The notes beneath the pieces were generated by a model. That model searched no databases and had not been told where the DNA came from. It saw only the letters and a list, made by a program, of their open reading frames with translations. The position numbers and the translations under genes were made by a program. From Chondrosia reniformis (Eukaryota > Porifera > Demospongiae > Chondrillida > Chondrillidae), in contig OX359192.1 of the NCBI GenBank assembly GCA_947172415.1, positions 7,486,901 through 7,550,900 of the forward strand: a DNA stretch of 64,000 nt, given 5' to 3'. Shown here piece by piece: positions 11,181 to 21,348 of this stretch. Position 1 is the first letter of the stretch. Each line of letters begins with the position of its first letter.

Positions 11181-11231
11181 TTTAAAGTATTGCATAATCA
11201 CGTGATTACCCCAAGAACTTGGAATCATGCA
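11181..11231. promoter_or_regulatory. 51-bp bidirectional promoter with TCACGTGA
   Basis: Only 51 bp separate the ATG of MRPL12 (minus) from the first in-frame ATG of the ClC gene (plus, 11232). The gap contains the 12-bp palindrome AATCACGTGATT at 11196-11207. In vertebrates the TCACGTGA core is bound by bHLH-ZIP factors such as USF, MYC/MAX and TFEB/MITF. Regulation here is inferred from position, and the 5' UTRs must be very short or overlap the partner gene. Confidence 0.6.
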
Positions 11232-14200
11232 ATGAGTAACGCAGTAGTACACGCAGGTGCAGCGAAGGACGAACTGGAGTCACAAGAGTGCAAAATGGAA
11301 AGTCTAGTTACGGACAGTGCAAGTGGCGGCATACAAGAGGACTCGGAGCGACTACCTTTACTGGGTAGCACACCTTCTCCCACGGACTCGCGAACACACA
11401 CTAATGGGATGGATTACTCGACTTCCTATAGAGGAATGCGCGTTAGTTTTACCCAGTCGTACGCTATAACAGATATTATATCTTCTTAGTGAATTTGGAC
11501 AAATGGCTTATGGAGGTGTTATCCTTGTAATTAGTAGATTACATTTAGGGGTAGTAGTAATTATGGACCCGTAATTATGTGATTAACCAAAAATTCATAT
11601 TTATATTTTTAGAGATATAAACTTGTATATTTTGATCTATAGCGTTCCATCAGTGCCACCAAGCACAAAGTGATTGGTTGCTGCGGAGAGCCAGTGAGTT
11701 TCCAAGACAATGTGGACATCCCTTAGGCAATGTACTTTATACTGTATCTCCACAGAACAGTGTGACCTCCCGACAGAGATACAATGGGACCAAATATATA
11801 AATGCCAAATACGAGGTACTACATAATAAGACTTGCTTACTACAAACTATTCCTCTGTTGTTAAATTGTATTGATTTATGTTCGAAGTCAGCATTGTGTG
11901 GTCTGAAAGTTGTCATAGGAAGACCTACTTCTGCATACAAATCATGTGACTTAGTTTTACATATATATAAATAAACACTTTCAATGTGAATTTAGAGCTT
12001 AAACTATGAAATGCTGGAGAATGATGTTGTCGCTAATGAGATACAACAGAAGAAGTACATTGTGAGTTTACCAGCTCAAGTCACCAGTTGTGAGAACCCT
12101 ACTGAAGTGTGGTTGTTTGTTTTCCTGTTTACCAGCTCAAGTCACCAGTTGTGAGAACACTACTGAAGTGTGGTTGTTTGTTTTCCTGTTTGTTGTAGAG
12201 TTTTGTATTTGCCGATTTCATGCGATGGGCGCTGATGTTCTTCATTGGAATCATAACAGCCCTGGTTGCATGTGGAATTGACATTGGAATTGAGTACATA
12301 GCAGAAGGGAAATTTAAAGCTGTTAAAAAGTGTATCCAACAGTATGAACATATCTCATTAACTATGTAGGAAATCCTTAGGTGTGTCAGGGGTGGGGGGA
12401 GGGGCAGGCTATCAGGTGTGTCGGGGGTGGGGGGAGGGGCAGGCTATCAGGTGTGTCGGGGGTGGGGGAGGGGCAGGCTATCAGGTGTGTCGGGGGTGGG
12501 GGGAGGGGCAGGCTATCAGGTGTGTCGGGGGTGAGGGGAGGGGCAGGCTATCAGGTGTGTCGGGGGTGGGGGAGGGGCAGGCTATCAGGTGTGTCGGGGG
12601 TGGGGGAGGGGCAGGCTATCAGGTGTGTCAGGGGTGGGGGGAGGGGCAGGCTATCAGGTGTGTCAGGGGTGAGGGGAGGGGCAGGCTATCAGGTGTGTCG
12701 GGGGTGAGGGGAGGGGCAGGCTATCAGGTGTGTCAGGGGTGGGGGAGGGACAGGCTATCAGGTGTGTCGGGGGTGGGGGAGGGACAGGCTATCAGGTGTG
12801 TCGGGGGTGGGGGGAGGGGCAGGCTATCAGGTGTGTCGGGGGTGGGGGAGGGGCAGGCTATCAGGTGTGTCGGGGGTGGGGGAGGGACAGGCTATCAGGT
12901 GTGTCGGGGGTGGGGGGAGGGGCAGGCTATCAGGTGTGTCTGCAGACTATTAGGATATGGTAGTGTAAGGTAGTTCTTGTGTGATTAGTAGTATCACAAA
13001 TTATCTAAATATCTGTGTAGTATGTGAGTTACGTATATGAGCACTGTGTGTGTTAGAAGAGATGGTCTTTCAGTTTGCTTAACGACAACTAGTAATTGAT
13101 TTGTTAGAGGAGAATCCAGACTATTCCATGTCCATCAGTGTAGCTGTGTTTATGGCTTGGGTTGGTATTAGTGTTGGCCTGGTCAGCGTTGTAGCATTCC
13201 TAGTGGTTTTTATAGAAGTAAGTGCTTGCTAACACATACATATTTGTAACTTCTATGTAATCCCTATTGCTGTATGTATGTATGTACGTATGTATATTAG
13301 CCAGTAGCTGCTGGTAGTGGAATTCCAGAGATAAAGTGTTACCTCAATGGTATAAAGGTCCCTCATGTAGTGAGGCTGAAGGTAGGTACATACACACACT
13401 TCTGTCAGCATGCTATTGCTTGAGCACTCCTCTCTTGCTGTCCTGTCGATACAGACCCTCTTTGTGAAGGCAGTGGGTGTGCTCTTCTCAGTAGGAGGCG
13501 GGCTGACAGTTGGGAAGGTTAGTCTGCTGTGTCCCGAAGTCAGCTTGCCTAACATAGTGCTGTTATTCCCCTCAGGAGGGCCCAATGATACATGCTGGTG
13601 CGGCAATAGCTGCCGGAGTGTCACAAGGAAGGCTTACATCATTCAAGAAGGTGGACTGTACAGGAGTAAGCCTGTTGCCTAGGTAACTGGGTACATAGGT
13701 CATCACACTTGTTCTTACAATACAGAGGTTCTTGCCAGTGTTTAAAAGCTTTAGGAATGATACAGAGAAGAGAGACTTTGTGGCCAGTGGAGCGGCAGCA
13801 GGTGTTGCAGCTGCTTTTGGTGCTCCTATCGGTACATGCTTGTGTTGTGTGTGTTGAATGACATTGAATGCTAGGACTGTACAAGCCCTTGTATCCTATG
13901 TAGGTGGTGTCCTGTTCAGTTTGGAAGAGGGAGCAAGCTTTGTTAGTCAAGGAATTACCTGGCGAATGGTATGAATTAGTCTTCTTAGGAAACAATTCCA
14001 TTACTGGTTGCCTTTGTCTCCTGCAGTTCTTTGCATCAATGTCCTCGGTCTTCATGTTGAACTTTGTTCTGTCAGCCTTCCATAACCATATTGGCAATCT
14101 ATCTTACAATGGAATCATCAATTTTGGTGTGTTTTCCAATGAGGCACAGTCTTACCAGTGGTACGAAATACCCATCTTTCTCCTCATGGGATTCATTGGT

Positions 14201-16647
14201 GAGATACACGTCATCTGCTGTGCTTAACCTGTCAATATCCCTGTACATTGGCTGGTTTAGTAAACTTTGTCTATCATTGTATGACTCACAGGAGGTGTTC
14301 TCGGAGCACTATTTAATTGCATCAACTATCGTCTGACACTCTTCAGAAGGAGGTAAGGTTACATCAGTGCTATGAGGCCCCGGCAAATCCTATTTGTACC
14401 TCTCTTACCTAATAGGTACATTCGTACCAGATTCATGAAGTTCCTGGAGCCATTAGTTGTCGTTACAATTACAGTGACAGTTGCATTTGTAGCTATGTTT
14501 GCATCAAACGACTGTAAACCCAATGGAACTGAAGAACAGTATCAGGACACTTTTGGGGGACCAGTTAAAGTTGGTACTTCGCTATATAGCATAGTGCTCA
14601 TTGCAGTCTGCATGGGTTCCTACACCTATGGTCTGTGTATGTCATTTGTCTGTAGCTGTTCTGTGGAGATGGTGAGTTCAATTCAATGGCAACCCTCTTT
14701 CTAACTACGCCAGAGACCTCCATCAAGAATCTATTTCATGACCCGACATGTGAGGAGGTTTATTTGTAAAGTAAAGCATCTGGTGCATTCCACTGTTCTC
14801 TATTTCTCTATTTCTAGTATCATACACCTGGATTAACCTGGCCATATTTGCAGTCCTGTACTTCTGCCTGGCTAGTTGGACGTACGGACTCATGGTGTCC
14901 AGCGGTCTGTTTATACCAAGCCTCTTAGTCGGTGCTTCCTGGGGCAGAGTTTTAGGAATTGGCATTAACAGGGGTTTTCCCACAATAGTGAGTGCAGAAA
15001 GAAGTACAAGCTGCAGCTGTTTCTGCAGCCTGTTCTCAGCTGTGGAGAGCAGTTAGAGGCTGAGTGCAGCTGATGTATCTTTCAGTTTTGTGAGATGTGG
15101 TTGCCTCATGTTTCTTTCTCTTTATTAGATTTGGTCTCCAGCAGGAAGGTACGCCCTAGTTGGAGCAGCAGCCATGCTTGGTAACCCACACTACACACAC
15201 ATAATATAAGGTATCCAGCATCTTCTATTCTGTATCTTCCTTTTTACTTGCTTCTTCCCCAACACATGTTGTGGCTCATTAGGTGGTGTTGTCCGTATGA
15301 CTATCAGCCTGACTGTCATTGTAATGGAGGCATCTCGAGACCTGACCTATGGCTTGCCCATTATGCTATCCATTATGGTGGCCAAATGGGTCGGAGACCT
15401 TTTCAATGAGGTAAAGTCTGCCTGTTTCCTCCAATCAGCTGCAGTCCAGTACTTTCTGTTTGTTGCAGGGACTGTATGACATCCATGTTGAGGTCAGCAG
15501 CATTCCACTGTTACCCTGGGACCCACCTCACATGCTGCACAGTAAATCTGCCAGGTAGGCGATCACTGATCTGTGCTGCTATTTCCTTTCTGTCTCATAT
15601 TTCTGTTTTTAAATCTTTGAAGGGATATTATGAAATCTCCAGTTGTTACTTTAAACACAATTGAAAAGGTACATAATGAAAACTGTAATCCTGTACTATA
15701 TTTCACTCTTAGTTTTCATGTTGGAATGTTGTGTACCTTTTTTACCTTCTATAATAATTAGGTGGAACGGGTCTACGATGTTCTAAGAACTACTCACAAT
15801 GGTTTTCCAGTAGTAACTGGTGAACCGGTAAGTATTTAATTCCATTTATCGGCTATTGTATCGCGAATGCGTTGGTGGTGTAAAGGCTAGCATTGTTGCC
15901 TTCCAAGCAATAGATCCGGGTTCGATTCCCGGCCAACGCATTTTTAATTTTTTTTTCTCCCTTTATAGTCCAGCGAAGACGATTCCTATGGCTTGTTCAA
16001 GGGTTTAGTGCTGAGATACCAGTTAATCATGCTCTTGAAACACAAGGTCTGCTATCCAATCTCGGATAACTACATAAGCTGTAAGAGTAGATTTAAATCT
16101 CTTTCAGGTCTTTGGTGCCACTCCCCAACTTGCCTCAGCAAAGGACTCAATTGGAAGTGATATCTTCTCCACAGCCTACCCTAGATTCCCTAATTATTTG
16201 GTAATTGACAAGAAACTCTACTGATTGTTAACATTGTTAAATTCTTAATTTCCACTTTAGGAGCGCAAAGTTGTTCCTTCAGAAAAAGAATTGGATATGT
16301 ATATAGATTTACGACCATATATGAACAACTCTACATACTGTGCTTTTGATGTGAGAGTGCTTCTCAATCTGTCAAATAACTTAACCTTCAACAAATGCTT
16401 TGCTTGCCGTAGGACTTCAAGTATCCCAAACTGTTTTATCAGTTCAGATATGTTGGACTTAGGCACTTGGTCATTGTCAATAGAAATAACAAGGTAAGAT
16501 CAGAGAAGTGGTTTGCTACTAGGTTAATTCCCTTGTCTACCCCCACAGGTCGTTGGCATAGTAACTAGAAAAGATCTAGCCAGATTCCACCTCCATTCAA
16601 CTTGTGGAAAAGCATCAGTACATGAGCTTGAGTTGTACAGGGATTGA
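11232..16647 (+). CDS. ClC-6/7-type chloride/proton exchanger
   Basis: About 26 exons, including 11232-11441, 11643-11693, 11756-11815, 11996-12061, 12199-about 12330, 13110-13217, 13301-13381, 13455-13517, 13576-13650, 13726-13831, 13904-13968, 14027-14198 and so on to 16549-16647. The cytosolic N-terminus carries SERLPLLG, an acidic dileucine sorting-type motif, then a KYESLNYE block as in ClC-6/7. The transport core has GSGIPE (anion site), [10 protein letters not shown] (gating Glu) and SLEEGASF, where the proton-glutamate position is kept, so an exchanger and not a channel is expected. Two CBS domains follow, the second ending [21 protein letters not shown]. Family members act in late endosomes and lysosomes. 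The donor after the exon starting at 12199 is unclear: no GT in phase with the exon at 13110 was found except a weak one. That intron holds a minisatellite and could hide a small exon. Confidence 0.95.
12066..12188. repeat. 61-bp tandem duplication inside a ClC intron
   Basis: Two copies of a 61-bp segment starting gtttaccagctcaag, at 12066 and 12127, differ by about one base (accc versus acac). The duplicated segment starts 4 bp after a donor and ends just before the acceptor region, so most of the 137-bp intron is duplicate sequence. Confidence 0.92.
12378..12942 (+). repeat. G-rich minisatellite, 33-36 bp unit, about 16 copies
   Basis: Tandem units of the form gtgtgtcgggggtggggg(g)agggg followed by caggctatca lie within the ClC intron between about 12330 and 13110. 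Length differs by one to three bases through the size of the G runs. The G-rich strand is the transcribed RNA strand, with at least four G-tracts per two units, so G-quadruplexes are possible in DNA and pre-mRNA. The long frames through it (12381-12973) are repeat artefacts. Confidence 0.96.
15869..15940 (+). tRNA. tRNA-Gly (anticodon UCC)
   Basis: The 72-nt cloverleaf starts GCGTTGG and ends CCAACGC with discriminator A, giving a perfect 7-bp acceptor stem. It has a T arm with GGTTCGATTCC (B box) and an A-box-like TGGTGTAAAGG. The anticodon loop is CTTCCAA, with TCC as anticodon in a TTGC/GCAA stem. A T-rich run (tttttaattttttttt) follows as a Pol III terminator. It sits in the same orientation inside a ClC intron (15828-15968). 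All conserved positions look intact. Confidence 0.96.
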
Positions 16648-16808
16648 TATTTATTTTTTGTAACTAAATCTGTAATGCTGTAGCTATATTATTCAGCCAG
16701 ATCACTTCCTAAATTTGATGGTTTCCGTTTCCATTGCGGTATGTACGTTGTTGGCCCGCGCGGCGTTCTTCGACGATTTAGTCAACTGAACGACAACCGT
16801 ACAACAGG

Positions 16809-18774
16809 ATGAATCACAGGGACCTGGAGTATACGCTTTTAGCCGAGAAGCTCTTTCAAAGAGGAGAGACCATATCAAATGGAGAGACGAAAGAAGATGG
16901 TAGGCGCCGCGTCCGTATGTCTTGAATTAATTTGTGGGTGCCTTTATAGTAAGGCAATAAACTTAATTACGATATCCTGTAAAACTTGTGCACAGTATAG
17001 TAGGAATTAGAGACAGCGTTAAGTAACCCTCAAGGTACTAGCTATAGAGTTTGGTTAGGAGCTCAGCTCTGGGTAAGGCCTGGCGCTGGCACGATGAAAG
17101 AGGTTCGCCGCGGGCGCCCGGGGTATTTATATTCTCTATGCCATCCATACTAGTCTATACATTGGTCCAGTGCCACTGCTGTGGTCTTAAGTGTTGGGTT
17201 TTCATTATAAAGTATAAAGAAGAACTCCGTTGTACGTATCCATTCCACATGTACATCTGTGACGCTGATGTCCAATGGCCAAGCCATTTAAATGATTTTG
17301 ACAACAGACGTCCCTACATAGAGGTAGTATGTTTGCATACACATTATGGAAATTGATGAATGCATTCCCATTAAGGTTATTAAAAATGAAAGGTTCAAAG
17401 GCATTCTGAAACTTAAACCTGTTTATAGACATAGTCTTTTATCACATTAGGAGTGATAGAAATATGCATGTGGTTATATGAGTAAGTAGCTATACCATAA
17501 TGTGTACCACTTTCTTACAGATTTACATTTGGCAGCTATTGTGGGGAAAATGCTTTTGGACAGGAATTCAGAACTGGAAGAGAAGCTAGTTAGATTGCAG
17601 GAAATTGCTAAACAAGCCTCCTTGGACTACGAGGTACGCATAGAATGATATAACCACTAACACACCCCATATCAGAAGAATTTATATTTGTATTACATCA
17701 CATCAGTTGAACACAATATTACTTATCACTGTCACTATAAATGTACACATGTACACAAGTAGTATAAATAGCCATATCTGAGTGACTAATGCTGGACACG
17801 TGAACCTTTAGAACCTTGCAAGACAGTTGTGCAATGCAAAGGACAATCTGATGATGAAGACCAATCTTTCAGAGGAGCTAGATTACAAACTGGAAGAAGT
17901 AGAAGAAGAGAATGATGAGTTGCAGAAGAAGGCTGCTTGCCTTCAGACAGAGCTGACCAAAAGGGAGCTACAGATTGAACAACTGGAAGGGAGGGCTGCC
18001 GAACAGACCACAGAAGTGGTATTGCTTCAAAGGAAGATTGATGAACTGGAGCTTGAAAATAAACGTCTTGTACAAGAACGGAAACTACAAGATTCAGATA
18101 TAACCAGCTCCACTGAAGATGCCAGGTTGACTATGGAAGTGGGTACACTGCAGTGCCAACTGGCAGAGTCTAAGAGAAGCAAGAAGGAACTGGAGGCAAA
18201 ACTCAGTGACAGCATCCTACAAAATGAAAAACTGTCTGAACAGGTTTCTAGGATGGAAGAGCAAATAGAAGAACTCAAAGATAAGTTCACATACACAGAA
18301 GAAATGGATGGGGTTGAAAAGGATGCATTTTCTTTGAAGCAGATAAACATTAAACGTTCAAAAAGCCTCAGGATCTCAAGACTAAGATATTATCAGACTC
18401 GGTCAACTGTCAAGTCACACCTACTTCTCCCTCCACAAACCTCTGGCCATGAAGAGCCAGCAGTGCCCTTACCAAATCCCAGGGGACTGTCCCTTTTCAG
18501 TGAGCTAGACAACCAATATGTCCAGCTCCAGCAGCAGTTTGAGGTGTGGATGGAGAGGTGTCATTGCTCTGCGAGCTCAGAATACAAGAGTCAAAGAGAA
18601 CCTAACCAATCCTCCACAAAATATACACCAACTGACTCACAACCTTTTCAAAAGATGTTTGATGAAGTGTTCAAGTCTCTCAAGGAAACCACTGCTGTGG
18701 CACATAAACTTTTAGCTAAAAGTTCTCAGAAAGTTGATGCAGCACCTAATACATCTGCAGCTCAGCATAAGTAA
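16809..18774 (+). CDS. CDR2-like coiled-coil protein with CC1-box motif
   Basis: Three exons: 16809-16899, 17521-17633 and 17812-18774. Exon 2 starts with DLHLAAIVGKMLLDRNSELE. The LAA-x2-G followed by LL-RN-ELE is the CC1-box-like signature shared by CDR2/CDR2L, BICDR, TRAK and Spindly-type proteins, which in activating adaptors binds dynein light intermediate chain. Some 170 residues of nearly unbroken heptads follow (E-L-Q-K rich), then a basic linker, a proline-containing stretch, a second short coil with a QLQQQFEVWMERCHC segment, and a Ser/Thr-rich tail. Overall length (about 380 residues) and order fit CDR2/CDR2L. BICDR is the main alternative. Cargo and cellular role are inferred only. 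The 620-bp first intron includes a short very GC-rich patch (about 17095-17118). Confidence 0.75.
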
Positions 18775-19023
18775 TGACTGCATTAAATTTTCAATCCACA
18801 GCTGATTAATTTTATTCCATGGGGTTCTAATTTGTAATATTTTTATTAATATCTAACTTTCTTTATTTTATTATTATTAAATATTGTAAATTGTTGAGAT
18901 ATTTTTATTAATTAAGTATAGTACAATAAACTAGTGTACAACAACATGACATACAGTGAGGACAGTTTGCCGAGCAAAACAAGGAAACATGAGCGAAGAT
19001 GCAGTTTGAAGTAGACAATTGAG

Positions 19024-19311
19024 TTAACTAGTACTGTCATGAAACCTGTACCATCCTTCTGATCTGTACTTTTGGTAAGCCTTCATATATGCCGCCACGT
19101 GTTCCCGGCATCGTTGCGGGTGGTTAACTTCTTCATTCTGAACACAACTTCTAACTCTGTCTCGAAGGATTATAACTTCTTGAAGAGAAATGGCCCTTTC
19201 ACGAACCCAATGGTCCCGAGCTTTTGCTCGCTGTACGAAGTCATTTTTATCAATTTCATCAAAGCTAGGTCCTTTTGGATAATCCCGGAGATATTTGTTT
19301 TCGGCAGACAT
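19024..19311 (-). CDS. NDUFB10: Complex I subunit NDUFB10 (PDSW), short form
   Basis: A single 95-residue exon. The core WVRER..IILRDRVRSCVQNEEVNHPQRC matches the PDSW family, an accessory subunit of the mitochondrial NADH:ubiquinone oxidoreductase membrane arm, facing the intermembrane space. Two cysteines 14 residues apart (SC...RC) match the conserved CX-type pair, and a following helix has AYMKAYQKYR. The length resembles plant and fungal PDSW (about 95-110 residues) more than the vertebrate form (about 170), which has N- and C-terminal extensions. No signal peptide is needed in this family. The start is supported by an immediately upstream divergent promoter shared with RPL3, 75 bp away. 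Confidence 0.88.
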   Translation of the reverse strand: MSAENKYLRDYPKGPSFDEIDKNDFVQRAKARDHWVRERAISLQEVIILRDRVRSCVQNEEVNHPQRCREHVAAYMKAYQKYRSEGWYRFHDSTS

Positions 19312-19386
19312 TTTGTGTTCTTGGCTAATCGCCTAACACTAAGCGCCTTCCTAAACCACGTGGGACTTTAAGCCAGAGAAGCAAAA
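19312..19386. promoter_or_regulatory. 75-bp bidirectional promoter with CCACGTGG
   Basis: This is the whole gap between the NDUFB10 ATG (minus) and the RPL3 ATG (plus). It contains the palindromic E-box CCACGTGG at 19356-19363, 24 bp upstream of the RPL3 start codon. The following gactttaagc may lie near the RPL3 transcription start. Function is inferred from position. Confidence 0.55.
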
Positions 19387-21234
19387 ATGGTGAGATGAAC
19401 ATGTGTAACGAAATCGTGATTACTCTTCTTTTGCTTGCAAACTAGTTCATTTTCAAAGACAGCACTGTACTGTATCTTTCATGTATTGTGCAGAGTCACA
19501 GAAAGTTTGAGGCCCCTCGACACGGTTCTCTCGGATTCCTGCCGAGAAAACGAAGCAAGAAGCATCGCGGTAAAGTGAAGTCGTTTCCGAAGGATGATCC
19601 CTCCAAACCGATCCACTTGACAGCATTTATGGGTTACAAAGCGGGTATGACCCACATCGTCAGAGATATGAAGCGAATAGGCACAAGTGAGTAGTGCAAT
19701 GAGCGAATTTGGTACTTGAGCTACATATTACGGGTCGATTTACTCGCTACAGAGGTGACTACACTGGAAGTAGTGGAACCGGTGACTATTATCGAGACGC
19801 CACCTATGACTGTCGTAGGAGTTGCGGGTTACGTGGAGACGCCGCGCGGATTAAGGCAGCTCACGACGGTGTTCGCGCACCATCTTAGCGTCGAATGCAA
19901 GAGACGATTCTACAAAAACTGGTAAGCTCTGACACAATTTGCTGTACATTTTAAGAGACTGAAATTTTGAAGAGAAAGTGGTGATTCAATGCTAATAATG
20001 GCGCTGTACTGCAAGGACTGAAACTCCTCTCACTCAGCTGATGAGTTTCAGCTTGCCTCTTCCTCTCTCTGTGCACTGAAGGGCTATTTCCAAGAAGAAG
20101 GCCTTCACAAGGTATGCTAAGAAGTGGGAGGACGATGCCGGCAAGAAGGTCATTGAAGAAAGCTTGGAAAGAATGAAGAAGTACTGCAAAGTTGTCCGAG
20201 CAATCTGCCACACTCAAATAACCCTCACAGGGTTGAAACAGAAGAAGGCACACATTATGGAAATCCAAATCAATGGTGGAACAGTAGCTGAAAAGGTAAG
20301 GTAGCTGTTCTGTTGGCTGACATGTTCCTTCATTGTTCTGTTGTGATGACCTCAGGTGGACTGGGCACGGGACCACTTTGAAAAGTCTGTACCAGTAAAG
20401 GACATATTTAACCCTAACGAGATGATTGATGTGATCGGTGTTACCAAGGGAAAGGGCTTCAAAGGTAACCATAGCAACAGCCTGCATCCTTACTGTACTG
20501 TATCATGCTAGCTGGGTTGTCGATTAGGTGTCACCTTCAGGTGGGGCACCAAGAAGCTGCCTCGCAAGACGCACAAGGGGCTGAGGAAAGTTGCCTGTAT
20601 TGGTGCTTGGCATCCCAGCAGGGTGCAATATGCTGTGCCCAGGGCTGGTCAGATGGGTTACCATCATCGAACTGAAGTAAACAAGAAGATTTACCGTATC
20701 GGAGAAGGCAGTGATAATAAAAATGCATCCACAAAGACAGACACAACAGAGAAGAAGATAACTCCAATGGTCAGCCATTTTTTTTATTTTAAGGCACAAA
20801 CTGCAACTCAAATCTGTCTCCCCAAGTTGTTGACCAGCTTTTGTCTCTTAATTAGGGGGGTTTTCCTCACTATGGTGTAGTAAACCAAGACTTCTTGATG
20901 TTAAAGGGTTGCGTTATGGGACCAAAGAAGAGAGTAATCACTTTGAGGAAGGTATGTACATCATTTGGGAGAAGTGCAACAACTGAATGTGTTGGTGTTT
21001 TCTCTGCAGTCTCTGCTAACACAGACCAAGAGAAAGGCAACAGAAGAAATTGAGCTCAAGTTTATTGACACGTCTTCTAAGTTTGGTCATGGTAGATTCC
21101 AGACTGATAAGGAGAAGTGGAACTTTATGGTAAGAAAGTGGCTTATTTTGGTGAACGTGTACATAAATGCTGCCTGTCTGCCCATTTAGGGAAAATTGAA
21201 GAAGCATATTGATAAAGAAATTTCAAAAGCTTAA
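19387..21234 (+). CDS. RPL3: Large ribosomal subunit protein uL3
   Basis: Nine exons: 19387-19389 (ATG only), 19494-19686, 19753-19921, 20082-20295, 20356-20464, 20527-20769, 20856-20951, 21010-21129 and 21190-21234. The product matches eukaryotic L3 throughout: [17 protein letters not shown] at the N-terminus, [27 protein letters not shown] and [21 protein letters not shown]. After that come the W-finger region with [18 protein letters not shown] and GYHHRTE..KKIYRIG, then [16 protein letters not shown]3 is an essential 60S protein near the peptidyl-transferase centre. The histidine in GYHHRTE, methylated in other eukaryotes (His245 region), is present. The ATG-only first exon is a typical ribosomal-protein layout. 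The 3' end is 114 bp from the convergent RBM17 stop. Confidence 0.98.
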
Positions 21235-21348
21235 ACAACTGACTCCAAATTGTTGTTTTGAATTTTGTCTGAAAATTTGGTTTAACGTTCATAATTATAT
21301 GTAATAAAACTGTACGAGTGTGCATGCATCATAAAGCAGGTAAAAGAG

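Noticed and set aside
12381..12973. Overlapping Gly-rich frames
   Set aside because: Artefacts of the G-rich minisatellite; three frames are open simultaneously.
19978..20081. Box C/D snoRNA in RPL3 intron 3 (RPL3 hosts snoRNAs in other animals)
   Set aside because: A TGATGA box (20039) and CTGA boxes are present, but the last one lies 2 nt from the exon and no terminal stem is formed, so processing is implausible.
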